A stretch of DNA of 51,775 nt from Candidatus Proximibacter danicus (GCA_016710885.1 JADJUC010000015.1:1-51775); one strand, 5' to 3'. Shown: positions 35,429 to 44,387, counted from the stretch's first letter. Numbers and translations are program-made. The notes: generated by a model not told the origin, from the sequence alone.

Positions 35429-35749
35429 ATGTGCGAAATCTACGTCAAGGCTGACCCCATCCTCTACGAGTCGCGCTCGCGGTCGCTGCGCATCCACGGT
35501 GCGGTAACCAAGATCCGGCTTGAAAACCTGTTCTGGGACATCCTCGCCGAGCTGGCCGAGTCCGACGGCTACACGACCAACCAGCTGATCGCCAAACTCT
35601 ATGATGAACTGGTCGACTACCGCGGCGAGATCGACAACTTCGCTTCCTTCCTCCGCGTTTCCTGCCTGCGCTACCTGACGCTGAAGAAAGGTGCAGGTGC
35701 GCACGCCAGACCCGACCTCTCCGTCGTCGGTCGGGCGGTCGCCAGTTAA
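35429..35749 (+). CDS. Ribbon-helix-helix domain protein
   Basis: 106 residues. SRSLRIHGAVTKIRLENLFWDILAEL followed by TTNQLIAKLYDEL reads as a ribbon-helix-helix DNA-binding domain of the RHH_4 type. The end is unstructured. A strong GGAGG precedes the ATG. Target unknown. It lies upstream of the phosphonate-type transporter in the same direction but behind a separate promoter. Confidence 0.72.
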   Translation: MCEIYVKADPILYESRSRSLRIHGAVTKIRLENLFWDILAELAESDGYTTNQLIAKLYDELVDYRGEIDNFASFLRVSCLRYLTLKKGAGAHARPDLSVVGRAVAS

Positions 35750-35781
35750 GCTCACGGCCGGTTCCCCGGCGCCCCTGCCCG

Positions 35782-35787
35782 TATAAT
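35782..35787 (+). promoter_or_regulatory. Perfect -10 element before the phnD leader
   Basis: TATAAT, exact consensus, in GC-rich surroundings. No good -35 is seen at 17 bases, so an activator or an extended -10 may be needed. Transcription would start near 35794, giving a leader of about 103 bases. Confidence 0.55.
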
Positions 35788-35793
35788 GGCCGC

Positions 35794-35896
35794 TGCAGTC
35801 TGAGTTACTGCTTGAACGGGGCGGCCCCTGGCGGGGTCGCGATTAAGCTGCTGCGTCACCCGCGCGGCGGCGGCTGAAAATTATCGGGAGCTTTCC
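35794..35896 (+). promoter_or_regulatory. Structured 5' leader of phnDCE (three hairpins), possible regulatory RNA
   Basis: Three successive stems can be drawn by eye. First GCAGT/ACTGC (35795-35799 with 35807-35811). Second GCGGCCCC/GGGGTCGC with a TGGC loop (35821-35840; 8 pairs, one G-U). Third AGCTGCTGC/GCGGCGGCT (35846-35854 with 35867-35875; 9 pairs, two G-U). An AT-rich linker and GGGAG follow before the ATG. It matches no riboswitch class I know. Confidence 0.4.
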
Positions 35897-36769
35897 ATGA
35901 ACCACACCCTGCGCCGTCTGGCGCTCAAGGGCGCAGTTGCCTGTGCGCTGATTTCTTCTTTCGCTGGCTTCGCCTTGGCCCAGGAAAACGTGCTGCGCGT
36001 TTCCGCCATTCCCGACGAAGTGCCGACCGAATTGCAGCGCAAATTCGCGCCGCTCGGCAAATACCTGGAAAAGGAAACCGGCATGAAGGTCAGCTTCGTG
36101 CCCGTCTCCGATTACGCGGCTGTTGTCGAGTCACTGGCCATCAGGAAGCTTGATCTTGTCTGGCTGGGCGGGTTCACTTTCGTGCAGGCCAGGATCAGAA
36201 GCAATGGCACGGCCATTCCCATCGTGCAGCGCGAGGAGGATGCGCATTTCACCTCCAAATTCGTCACCGCCGACCCGAATATCAAGTCCTACGCTGACCT
36301 CAAGGGCAAGACCTTCGCTTTCGGTTCGCCATCGTCAACCTCGGGTCACCTGATGCCGCGATTCTTTCTGCAGCAGGCCGGCATAAGGCCGGACAAGGAT
36401 TTCAGGAACATCGCCTTCTCTGGCGCTCACGACGCCACCGTTGCCTTCGTCGCCGCCGGCAAGGCCGATGCCGGGGTGCTCAACGCCTCGGTGTGGGACA
36501 AACTGGTTGAAGCCAAGAAGGTCGATCCGGCCAAGGTGCGCGTATTTGCCACCACGCCGCCGTACTTCGACTACAACTGGACGGTGCGCGGCGACCTCGA
36601 CCCGGCGCTGGTGAAGAAGCTGACAGAAGCCTTCCTCAAGCTCGATCCGAAGAACCCCGAGCACGCCGAGATCATGCAACTGCAGCGGGCTTCGAAGTTC
36701 ATCCCGACGAAGAAGGAAAACTACGACGGCATTGAAAAGGCGGCGCAGTCGGCCGGTTTGCTGAAGTAA
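35897..36769 (+). CDS. phnD: Phosphonate-type ABC transporter substrate-binding protein (PhnD-like)
   Basis: 290 residues with a signal peptide (1-28, ending ALA before QEN) and a PhnD-like two-lobed fold: RVSAIPDEVPTE, YAAVVESLAIRKLDLVWLGG, FGSPSSTSGHLMPRFFL and AGVLNASVWDKL. PhnD proteins bind phosphonates or phosphite; a related subgroup is annotated as putative selenate binders, so the ligand is open. No C-P lyase genes are present in the window. First gene of phnD-phnC-phnE. Confidence 0.85.
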   Translation: MNHTLRRLALKGAVACALISSFAGFALAQENVLRVSAIPDEVPTELQRKFAPLGKYLEKETGMKVSFVPVSDYAAVVESLAIRKLDLVWLGGFTFVQARIRSNGTAIPIVQREEDAHFTSKFVTADPNIKSYADLKGKTFAFGSPSSTSGHLMPRFFLQQAGIRPDKDFRNIAFSGAHDATVAFVAAGKADAGVLNASVWDKLVEAKKVDPAKVRVFATTPPYFDYNWTVRGDLDPALVKKLTEAFLKLDPKNPEHAEIMQLQRASKFIPTKKENYDGIEKAAQSAGLLK

Positions 36770-36774
36770 AACCA

Positions 36775-36849
36775 TTAACCACAGAGGCACAGAGACACAG
36801 AGAGAATCTTCTCGATGTCTCCTCTGTGCCTCTGTGTCTCTGTGGTGAA
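36775..36849 (+). repeat. ACAGAG palindromic repeat, copy 4 (phnD-phnC gap)
   Basis: TTAACCACAGAG, then GCACAGAG and ACACAGAG units, a GAGAATC centre, and the right arm CCTCTGTGCCTCTGTGTCTCTGTGGTGAA. It begins 5 bases after the phnD stop. GAAGGG at its end (36847-36852) is the ribosome site of phnC, only 3 bases from the ATG. Confidence 0.92.
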
Positions 36850-36855
36850 GGGTTT

Positions 36856-37692
36856 ATGTCTTTTCGTCTTGATCAAGTTTCGCTCACCCACGCCAACGGC
36901 TTCGTTGCCTTGCGCGGCATTTCGCTAGCGGCATCGCCCGGCGAGCGTATCGCCGTCATTGGCCCATCGGGTGCCGGCAAGACCACATTGCTGCGGTTGC
37001 TTGGCGCAGCATTGCGACCCAGCGCGGGGAAGCTGTCGATGCTTGGCGTTGACCCGTGGGCGCTCTCGGAGCGCGAGTTGCGCAAGTTGCGCGCGCGTAT
37101 CGGTGTCGTGCATCAGGCGCCGCCGCTGCCGCAGCGACAGCGTGTCGTTACCGCCGTGCTTGCCGGCCGACTAGGCCAGTGGCCGCTGTGGAAAAGCCTG
37201 GCCTCGCTGGTTTATCCGCTCGACATCGCAGGTGCCCGCGAGGTGCTGGCGCGCCTGGAGGTCGGCGACCGGCTGTTCGATCGTTGCGACCGCCTTTCCG
37301 GCGGGCAGTTGCAGCGCGTCAGCCTGGCGCGGACGCTCTATCAGCGCCCCGACCTGATTCTCGCCGACGAGCCAGTGTCGGCACTCGATCCGACGCTGGC
37401 CCGGCAGGCGGTCAGGACGCTGCTGGCGGATGCCGGCGCGCGCGGCGCAACGCTGGTCGCCAGCCTGCATGCCATCGATCTGGCGCTCTCGGAATTCCCG
37501 CGCATCGTGGGCATACGCGACGGCTGCATCGCCTTCGACCTGCCGGCTGCCGAAGTCAGCGAGCCGCTGCTGCGCGAACTTTATGCGGCAGAGTGCCCAG
37601 GCTCGGCAGCACTGCCGACGCTGGCCAACACGCCACATTTCGACGCTCGCCCTGTTGACGTGCCCGGCGCTAGCCCGGGCGCCTGCTGCTGA
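36856..37692 (+). CDS. phnC: Phosphonate-type ABC transporter ATP-binding protein (PhnC-like)
   Basis: 278-residue ABC ATPase: Walker A GPSGAGKTT, Q-loop VVHQAPPLP, signature LSGGQLQRVSLART, Walker B LILADEPVSALD, and the H-loop His in VASLHAID. The C-terminal 30 residues are Ala/Pro-rich. ATG at 36856 fits the family start (SFRLDQVSLTH). Its stop overlaps the phnE ATG by one base. Confidence 0.92.
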   Translation: MSFRLDQVSLTHANGFVALRGISLAASPGERIAVIGPSGAGKTTLLRLLGAALRPSAGKLSMLGVDPWALSERELRKLRARIGVVHQAPPLPQRQRVVTAVLAGRLGQWPLWKSLASLVYPLDIAGAREVLARLEVGDRLFDRCDRLSGGQLQRVSLARTLYQRPDLILADEPVSALDPTLARQAVRTLLADAGARGATLVASLHAIDLALSEFPRIVGIRDGCIAFDLPAAEVSEPLLRELYAAECPGSAALPTLANTPHFDARPVDVPGASPGACC

Positions 37693-39305
37693 TGGCTGAG
37701 GCCGTCGCATTGCACGACCCGGCGGCGCGGCAGCGCGGCACGGCCTTGCTGTTGGGGCTGGCCGTGCTGTGGCCGTTGCTGGTGGTCGCCGATTTCAGAC
37801 CGGGCGAAATTTTTGAAATCCGTAATCTGAAGACCGTCGGCGCTTTTCTAGCGGGGTTCCTGCCGCCAGAAACCGGAGCTGAGTTTCTCGCCTACCTCGT
37901 CCGTGCAACGCTGGAAACGCTGGCCATTGCCACCGCCGGCATGGCACTGGCCTTCTTGCTCGCCTTGCCACTGGTGTCATTGTCGACGCGCGCGCTGGCC
38001 GCCGCCGAAATCGGTCCGGGGCCCGGGTATGCGCGGGCGCAATTTCTGCACTACGGGCTGCGGGCATTGCTGACGGTGCTGCGCGGCATCCCCGAACTGG
38101 TGTGGGCACTGCTTTTTGTCCGCGTCTTTGGCCTTGGCCCGGCGGCCGGTGTGCTGGCACTCGCACTTGGTTATGGCGGCATGCTGACCAAGGTCTATTC
38201 GGAGATCCTTGAGTCCGGCGATACCCGGCCGGCAAGGGCCATTCTTGAAGCGGGTGGCGGTCGTCTGCAGGCATTGTTCTACGGCCTGTTGCCGGGGGCA
38301 GCGCGCGAACTGACTTCCTATACCGTCTATCGCTGGGAATGCGCGGTGCGAGCCTCCGTGGTGATGGGCTTCGTCGGCGCGGGCGGCCTCGGGCAGTTGA
38401 TGGATCAGGCGATGAAAATGCTCAACGGTGGCGAGGCCTCGACCATCCTGCTGACTTTTCTGCTGCTGGTGCTGGCGGCCGATGCCTTGTCTCACTTCCT
38501 CCGTCAGCAGGTGGGCGCGGCCGGCACTGTCGGCCGAAAAGCCGGTTTCGGGGTCTCCGCCTGTGCTATCGCCGGGCTTGTTTTGCTGGCAGTGGTGAGC
38601 AGTTTCGGTGCACTCGATATCCACTTCGGTGCTTTGCTGATGCGTGAGTCGATGGGCCTGATCGGCGACTTTGCCGTTTCCTTTTTCCCGCCGGATCTCT
38701 CCTTGCCATGGCTTTCGCGTGTCGCTTACGGCACCCTCGAAACGCTGGCCATCTCGGCTACCGGCACGCTGCTGGCGGTGCTTGGCGGTTTCGTGCTGGC
38801 GTTTCCCGCATCGGGCCGCTATGGCCGCCTTGCCGGCCAGTTCTCGCGCTTTTTGTTGAATGCACTTCGCTCGATTCCCGAGCTGGTCTGGGCCACGCTT
38901 ACCGTACTGTCGGTTGGCCTCGGCCCCTTTGCCGGGGTGCTGGCCCTCGCGCTGCACACTACTGGTGTGCTTGGTCGCCTGTTTGCCGAGACCTTGCAAA
39001 ATGCCCCGCCCGCTGCGCGCGACGCACTTGTCGACGCTGGTGCGCGGCCGGTCGTAGCTTTTCTCTATGGCACGCTACCGGAAGTCATGCCGCAACTGCT
39101 GGCCTACACCCTCTATCGCTGGGAAATGAATATCCGCATGGCAGCCATTCTTGGCTTTGTCGGCGCAGGCGGCCTTGGGCAATTGCTTTACTTCGAGCTG
39201 TCGCTGTTTCGCTATGCCGAGGCCTGCACCGTCATCGCTGCGATGCTTTTGCTGTCGATCGTGGTCGATGCGGCGAGTTCGGAAGTGCGTCGCCGTTTAC
39301 GCTGA
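37692..39305 (+). CDS. phnE: ABC transporter permease with two fused PhnE-type domains
   Basis: 537 residues holding two copies of the permease domain in one chain. The first ends with the EAA-like loop ILEAGGGRLQALFYGLLPGAARE; the second repeats it as LVDAGARPVVAFLYGTLPEVMPQ. Each is followed by YTVYRWE or YTLYRWE and GFVGAGGLGQL. Each half has about six helices. Single-domain PhnE is about 270 residues, so this is an internal duplication or fusion and could replace a homodimer. It converges with the diguanylate cyclase gene, overlapping by 9 bases. Confidence 0.9.
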   Translation: MAEAVALHDPAARQRGTALLLGLAVLWPLLVVADFRPGEIFEIRNLKTVGAFLAGFLPPETGAEFLAYLVRATLETLAIATAGMALAFLLALPLVSLSTRALAAAEIGPGPGYARAQFLHYGLRALLTVLRGIPELVWALLFVRVFGLGPAAGVLALALGYGGMLTKVYSEILESGDTRPARAILEAGGGRLQALFYGLLPGAARELTSYTVYRWECAVRASVVMGFVGAGGLGQLMDQAMKMLNGGEASTILLTFLLLVLAADALSHFLRQQVGAAGTVGRKAGFGVSACAIAGLVLLAVVSSFGALDIHFGALLMRESMGLIGDFAVSFFPPDLSLPWLSRVAYGTLETLAISATGTLLAVLGGFVLAFPASGRYGRLAGQFSRFLLNALRSIPELVWATLTVLSVGLGPFAGVLALALHTTGVLGRLFAETLQNAPPAARDALVDAGARPVVAFLYGTLPEVMPQLLAYTLYRWEMNIRMAAILGFVGAGGLGQLLYFELSLFRYAEACTVIAAMLLLSIVVDAASSEVRRRLR

Positions 39306-40634
39306 GTGGCCGGAGTTGTCAGTGTGGCCGCCCAGCGGTAGCGGTAGTTGGGTCGTTTTCGCTTGTATGGTGCGGTTGCGGCCGCTTGCCTTGGCCTGAT
39401 ACAGCGCTTCGTCGGCAAGGCGTAGCGCATCCTCGAGAGCTTGCGCGCTCGCATCGGCGATGCCGATGCTGGTGGTGAGACGAATGTGGCCGCCGTTCTT
39501 CAGCGGAATGACCCAGGCATCGAGGTGAGCGCGCAGGCGTTCGGCCAGTGCCACCGCCTCCTGCGGCGTCGTTTCCGGGAAGACGAACGCAAATTCTTCG
39601 CCGCCATAGCGGCCGGCAATATCGGAATGCCTCAGCGTGCTGCGGATGATGTCGGCAAAGGCTTTCAGCGCAAGGTCGCCGGCCGCGTGGCCATGGATGT
39701 CATTGATGTGCTTGAAGTGGTCGAGATCCGCGAGCCCGATGGAAATCGGGCGGCCGTAGCGCTGTGCCCGCGTCAGTTCGCTCTCTGCCAGAAACATGAA
39801 ATGGCGACGGTTGTTGAGGCTGGTGAGAACATCGGTCGCCGCAAGCTTTTGCAAGTCGTCGCGGGTCGATTCGTGCTCCTGCATCAGCCCGTGAAGTTGA
39901 ACGATGGCTTCGCGGACGCTGGCCAGCTCGCGTAGCGAATAATTTGGCAGCGTGACCGCCGAGCCCGGTTGCCTGAGGTCGGAAAGCGCATGGTCGATCT
40001 GCTGCAACGGCCGGAGAATCATCCTCCGGATGAGCAGGAGCAGCAGGGCCAGGAAGCCCAGTACCAGCGCAACGGCGCCGTGCAGTTTCTGCCGTGTCTG
40101 CTCGACAAGCCCATTCATCTGCCGGACATCTTCCCGCGCCAGATTGATGCCATCGACCGAAATATCGTCGGCAGTGAGGCTCAGGTGCCGCGATATACGC
40201 GTCCATTCGTCGCGGATATTTTCGTCGATACGGCTGCCTTGCGCGGCTCTGGTCAGGAAAATCTCCGTTTCGATGGCCAGATTGCGAGCCTTCTCGTTGG
40301 CCAGCAGGCTTGGGTGGCCAGCCATCAAGGTGACGATGAACAGGGCTTGTCGCCGGTTTTCCGGATTGTCTGCTGCGAGTACGCGCTCGCCTTCCAGGCG
40401 CAGGACTTCGAGGTTGCGCGCCAGGCGTTGATGTTCCATTGAATTTGGCAGTGTCCGGGACTGCAGGTCCTCCATGTTTTCCAGCAACGCATGCTGGTCC
40501 ACCGCCAGCCAGGCGGCAGCACTTGCGAAGACGATGGAAAATACTGCAGTAAGCCTGCAGAGCAGCACCCCGGCCCCAAGCTTGTGGCGGTAGTTATCTG
40601 GGGTTCTGCTGGTAGTGAACATAAGCGCACTCAA
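39297..40634 (-). CDS. Membrane diguanylate cyclase (GGDEF)
   Basis: 445 residues. Helix one at about 21-45 (GVLLCRLTAVFSIVFASAAAW), a periplasmic helical sensor region of about 140 residues, helix two (LVLGFLALLLLLIRRM), a HAMP-like linker, then GGDEF: the active site is RYGGEEFAFVF, and RHSD five residues before GGEEF is a canonical inhibitory I-site. Predicted to make c-di-GMP. Its ATG overlaps the stop of the binding-protein gene upstream, the third gene of one operon. Confidence 0.92.
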   Translation of the reverse strand: MSALMFTTSRTPDNYRHKLGAGVLLCRLTAVFSIVFASAAAWLAVDQHALLENMEDLQSRTLPNSMEHQRLARNLEVLRLEGERVLAADNPENRRQALFIVTLMAGHPSLLANEKARNLAIETEIFLTRAAQGSRIDENIRDEWTRISRHLSLTADDISVDGINLAREDVRQMNGLVEQTRQKLHGAVALVLGFLALLLLLIRRMILRPLQQIDHALSDLRQPGSAVTLPNYSLRELASVREAIVQLHGLMQEHESTRDDLQKLAATDVLTSLNNRRHFMFLAESELTRAQRYGRPISIGLADLDHFKHINDIHGHAAGDLALKAFADIIRSTLRHSDIAGRYGGEEFAFVFPETTPQEAVALAERLRAHLDAWVIPLKNGGHIRLTTSIGIADASAQALEDALRLADEALYQAKASGRNRTIQAKTTQLPLPLGGHTDNSGHSA

Positions 40635-41452
40635 TCGGCAAGAAAGGGCATGTAGCGCCGAATGATGCGCTGGAACGTGCCATCCGCCCGCATCGCATCG
40701 AGCGCAGTATCAACTTCTGCTAGCAAGCTTGTTGCTGTTTTCGGCAGAATCATGTGGACCGTGCCGCCAAGCCCCTGCTCAATCAGCGCAGGGCCGGTGA
40801 AATTGACGGTATTGGCTGGCTGCTTGGCGAGCAAAAAGTAGGCGCTGCGCATTGGCATCAGGGCAAAGTCGGCGTGGCCGTCGAGCAATTGCTGGAGGGT
40901 GTTCTCAATCGTTGTCGCTTCGACGATGACGAGTTTTCTTTCCGGCGCCAGTGCACTTACGTAACGGTGCTGTTGCGTTCCACGTTCGACGGCAATGCGG
41001 GCATTGCGCAGCGATAGCAGATTGATTTCGCCGTCGTTGCCTTGGCGGTATTCGCGAATGGCTTGCGGCGTGCCGACCAGACGTGAGGAAGAGCGCCAGA
41101 GCGGCTGCGAAAAAAGCAACCTGGTTTCGCGTTCCGGCGTGTGCAGAACGTTGCCGACGCCCAGCTGGAAATTGCCCGCGCTGACCTCGGAAATTATCTC
41201 GGGGAACGGCAGCGCCTGCAGGGTACAGCGCGCGGTAAGCCGGCGACAGACCTCGCGTGCGAGCGCCTCGTTCAGTTCAGCAATGGCCCCGGTTTTGCCA
41301 TCGCTCTTGCTCTGCGGTTGCAGAGTGGTGGTGAGCAGGGTTGCCACCCGCAACTCGCGTGCTTCGGCTTCGGCGGAGCAGAACGGCAGGACAACAAGGG
41401 TCAGCGCCGCGAACCGAAGGCTGAGGTGCCAGCGCAACAAAAAATATTTCAT
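40631..41452 (-). CDS. Periplasmic solute-binding protein, family 3
   Basis: 273 residues with a signal peptide (about 1-31). The two-lobe SBP_bac_3 fold shows as TGAIAELNEALAREVCRRL, EIISEVSAGNFQLGVGNVLHTPERE and LLDGHADFALMPMRSAYFLL. No ABC permease or ATPase is linked. It overlaps both neighbours (ATGA) and so is made together with the paralogous binding protein and the diguanylate cyclase, suggesting a sensory rather than a transport role. Confidence 0.85.
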   Translation of the reverse strand: MKYFLLRWHLSLRFAALTLVVLPFCSAEAEARELRVATLLTTTLQPQSKSDGKTGAIAELNEALAREVCRRLTARCTLQALPFPEIISEVSAGNFQLGVGNVLHTPERETRLLFSQPLWRSSSRLVGTPQAIREYRQGNDGEINLLSLRNARIAVERGTQQHRYVSALAPERKLVIVEATTIENTLQQLLDGHADFALMPMRSAYFLLAKQPANTVNFTGPALIEQGLGGTVHMILPKTATSLLAEVDTALDAMRADGTFQRIIRRYMPFLAD

Positions 41453-42198
41453 AGCAGGCGGAAAGGCAGGAACTGGCTGTTGATCCGGTCGAAGCGGCCG
41501 TCACGCTTGATCTCGTCGAGCGCAGCATCGATCTGCTCGCGCAGCTCCGGACGCCCCGGGTGAATGCTGATGCAGACATCGCCGGAGATCAATGGATCGG
41601 AAAGCACCGTCGACTCCAGGCCGAGCGCCTGCAGAGAGGGCTTCTCCATGAGTGAAACTGCGGTGAGCATCGGTACCACCGTCGCGTCGGCATCGCCGGC
41701 AACGAGTGAGGTGGAAATCTCACGGTGATTGGTAACCCGCTTCGTTTTCCAGCCTTGATTTTCAGCGTGCTGCGCTTGTACCGAGCCATTGACGACGGCA
41801 ACGGTGGTGCGGGGGCTGCCGGGTTTGATCGATGGCTTGCTCAGCCAGATGCTCAGTGAGCGGTAATACGGCTTTGAAAAGAGGACCTTCTTGCGCCGTT
41901 CCGGGGTGGCCAGCAGGCTGACAACGGCAAAATCCATCTCACCGGCCGAAACGGCATCGACAACCTTGTCGAGCGACGTTGGCAGGAGGTTGCAGCGGAT
42001 CTTCATGGTGGCGCAAAGTGCATGAGCCATTTCGACATTGAACCCGGTGAGCTTGCCACTTTCGTCGACATACGACATGGGTGGCGAGTTGCCAATGACT
42101 GCGACGCGCACCGCCTGTTCACTGGCTGCGACAGCGCTTGCCGCGACGGGGAGCGTCAGCAGACAGCCGGTAACGAGCTTGCGGACCCACGCTTCCAT
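41449..42198 (-). CDS. Periplasmic solute-binding protein, family 3 (first of pair)
   Basis: 249 residues with a signal peptide (about 1-25). RVAVIGNSPPMSYVDESGKLTGFNVEMAHAL is the classic family-3 start; VSAGEMDFAVVSLLATPERRK and LVAGDADATVVPM follow, and it ends EIKRDGRFDRINSQFLPF. Ligands are probably amino acids or similar polar solutes. The paralogue downstream is more divergent. The start lies next to a GGGAGGCATTCC region. Confidence 0.87.
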   Translation of the reverse strand: MEAWVRKLVTGCLLTLPVAASAVAASEQAVRVAVIGNSPPMSYVDESGKLTGFNVEMAHALCATMKIRCNLLPTSLDKVVDAVSAGEMDFAVVSLLATPERRKKVLFSKPYYRSLSIWLSKPSIKPGSPRTTVAVVNGSVQAQHAENQGWKTKRVTNHREISTSLVAGDADATVVPMLTAVSLMEKPSLQALGLESTVLSDPLISGDVCISIHPGRPELREQIDAALDEIKRDGRFDRINSQFLPFRLL

Positions 42199-42276
42199 CG
42201 GAATGCCTCCCCCGGGTGCAGTTTAACGCTTCATCATGGGTGCTGCCACGCGCGCCGGTCGGGTGGACGGGACCGT

Positions 42277-43461
42277 TCAGCCGACGAGCGTTTCCGCCAC
42301 CAGGGCGGCCCAGTAACGGACGCCGAGCGCAGTGAGCTCGTCGTTGAAATCGTAGTGCGGGTTGTGCAGCGTGCAGCCGCCGAGACCGGGGCCATTGCCT
42401 AGCCAGACGTAGCAGCCGGGCTTTTCCTTGAGCATGTAGGCGAAGTCCTCGGCGCCCATCGAGGGCAGCTCGTCTCGGCGCACCTTGTCGTCGCCGAGCA
42501 GGGCGGCGGCTACCTCGCGGCAGATGCCGGTTTCGGCGGCGCTGTTGACCGTCGGCGGGTAGCGGTGGTCGAAGACGACGCCGATCTGCGCGCCGTTGGC
42601 CGAGGCGACACCGGAACAGAGGCGTTCGACAGCGCGCTCGACCAGCTCCTGCACCTCCGGCTTGAAGGTGCGGATCGTGCCGCGCAGCACGGCCTCCTCG
42701 GGAATGATGTTCCAGGCACTGCCGGAGTGGAACTGCGTAACGCTGACCACCGCTGCATCGCAGGGGTGCAGGTTGCGCGACACCACGGTCTGCAGCGCCT
42801 GCACCAGCTGGCTGGCGGCAACGATGGTGTCGATGCCCTGATGCGGCATCGCGGCGTGGCAGCCATGGCCGCGCACGGTGATCTCGAAGGCGCAGGTGCC
42901 GGCCATCACCGGCCCCGGCATCACCGCCATCTCGCCGACCGGAATGCCCGGCCAGTTGTGCAGGCCATAAACGGCATCGACCGGGAATTGCTCGAACAGG
43001 CCGTCCTCTATCATCACCGCCGCGCCGCCTTCTGATTCCTCGGCCGGCTGGAAGATGAAGACGACGGTGCCGTCAAAGTTCCGGTGTTGCGACAGGTAGC
43101 GCGCGGCACCAAGCAGCATCGTCGTGTGGCCGTCGTGGCCGCAGGCGTGCATGCAGCCCTCGTGCTTCGAGCGGTGCGGGAACTCGTTCATTTCCTTGAG
43201 CGGCAGTGCATCCATGTCGGCCCGCAGGCCGATCATGCGTTTTGAGTTGCCGGCGCGGATGACCCCGACGACCCCGGTCTTGGCCAGCCCGCGATGTACT
43301 TCGACGCCGTAGCGCGTGAGCTCGGCAGCGACCAGATCTGCCGTGCGCGTCTCGTTGAAGGCGAGTTCCGGGTGCGCGTGGATGTCACGGCGGATCGCGG
43401 CAAGTTCAGGCAGGATCGTGGCGAGGAAATTGGCGTCAAACGACAGGTCGGGCAGCGGCAT
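42277..43461 (-). CDS. M20-family amidohydrolase (hippurate hydrolase-like)
   Basis: 394-residue zinc amidohydrolase: HAHPELAFNETRTADLVAAEL, HACGHDGHTTMLLGAA (metal Cys/His), FIFQPAEESEGGAAVMIEDGL and the ending SMGAEDFAYMLKEKPGCY are all diagnostic of the HipO/AmaA group. It likely removes an acyl group from N-acyl amino acids. It is divergent from rapZ. No signal peptide. Confidence 0.92.
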   Translation of the reverse strand: MPLPDLSFDANFLATILPELAAIRRDIHAHPELAFNETRTADLVAAELTRYGVEVHRGLAKTGVVGVIRAGNSKRMIGLRADMDALPLKEMNEFPHRSKHEGCMHACGHDGHTTMLLGAARYLSQHRNFDGTVVFIFQPAEESEGGAAVMIEDGLFEQFPVDAVYGLHNWPGIPVGEMAVMPGPVMAGTCAFEITVRGHGCHAAMPHQGIDTIVAASQLVQALQTVVSRNLHPCDAAVVSVTQFHSGSAWNIIPEEAVLRGTIRTFKPEVQELVERAVERLCSGVASANGAQIGVVFDHRYPPTVNSAAETGICREVAAALLGDDKVRRDELPSMGAEDFAYMLKEKPGCYVWLGNGPGLGGCTLHNPHYDFNDELTALGVRYWAALVAETLVG

Positions 43462-43547
43462 GGGGAACGTCCAGCGGTGAAACGGACTCTACAGTGTAGA
43501 TCACTCCTTCTTGTCCACGAAACCCCGCATCCGCTATGCTCCCGTCC

Positions 43548-44387
43548 ATGCGCCTCGTCCTTATCAGCGGTCTCTCCGGTTCCGGCAAATCCATTGCCCT
43601 CAAGATTCTTGAAGACAGTGGTTATTACTGCGTCGACAACCTGCCCTCGCAGTTGCTCCAGCCACTGGTCGGGCAACTCGATCAGCAGGGTTACGACAAG
43701 GTCGCCGTGGCCATCGATATCCGCGGCGGCGACTCCATCGCGACACTGCCGCAGCAGCTCGATTCGCTGCGGGCACAGGATCTGGAGCTGCAATTCCTCT
43801 TCCTCGATGCCAAGAGCGAAATCCTCATCAAACGCTTTTCCGAGACCCGGCGGGCGCATCCGCTGGCCCGCGACGGCCGCTCGCTGTCCGAAGCCATCGC
43901 CGAGGAACGCGACCGTCTAGAGGGCTTGGCCAACCTCGGCCACCACATCGACACCAGCGATATTGCACCGGCCACCCTGCGCGAGTGGGTGCGCCAGTTC
44001 ATCGAGGCCGAGCCCGGCCAGGGCCTGACCCTGATGTTCGAATCCTTCGGCTTCAAGCACGGGTTGCCGCTCGATGCCGATTTCGTTTTCGATGTGCGCT
44101 GCCTGCCCAATCCGCACTACGACCCGGTATTGCGCCCGCTCACCGGTCTCGATGAGTCGGTTGCCGAGTTTCTCGACAATCAGCCGGAAGTGCACCGCAT
44201 GCGCGAGGATATCCGGCGTTTTGTGGCCGGCTGGCTGCCTTCATTCATCCGCGACAGCCGCAGCTACCTGACCGTCGCCATCGGCTGCACCGGCGGTCAG
44301 CACCGCTCGGTCTTCCTTTCCGAATGGCTGGCCCGCGAATTCGCCGGTCGAGCGCGGGTGCTGGTGCGGCATCGGGAGTTGCTTTGA
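43548..44387 (+). CDS. rapZ: RapZ, RNase adapter protein / P-loop ATPase
   Basis: 279 residues. P-loop GLSGSGKSIALKILED, YYCVDNLPSQLL, FLDAKSEILIKRFSETRRAHPL, and the C-terminal RNA-binding domain ending LTVAIGCTGGQHRSVFLSEWLA. In enterobacteria RapZ directs the sRNA GlmZ to RNase E to control glucosamine-6-P synthase; in other groups the partners differ. ATG at 43548 (MRLVLISG) is the family start; an ATG at 43536 adds four residues. Confidence 0.93.
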   Translation: MRLVLISGLSGSGKSIALKILEDSGYYCVDNLPSQLLQPLVGQLDQQGYDKVAVAIDIRGGDSIATLPQQLDSLRAQDLELQFLFLDAKSEILIKRFSETRRAHPLARDGRSLSEAIAEERDRLEGLANLGHHIDTSDIAPATLREWVRQFIEAEPGQGLTLMFESFGFKHGLPLDADFVFDVRCLPNPHYDPVLRPLTGLDESVAEFLDNQPEVHRMREDIRRFVAGWLPSFIRDSRSYLTVAIGCTGGQHRSVFLSEWLAREFAGRARVLVRHRELL

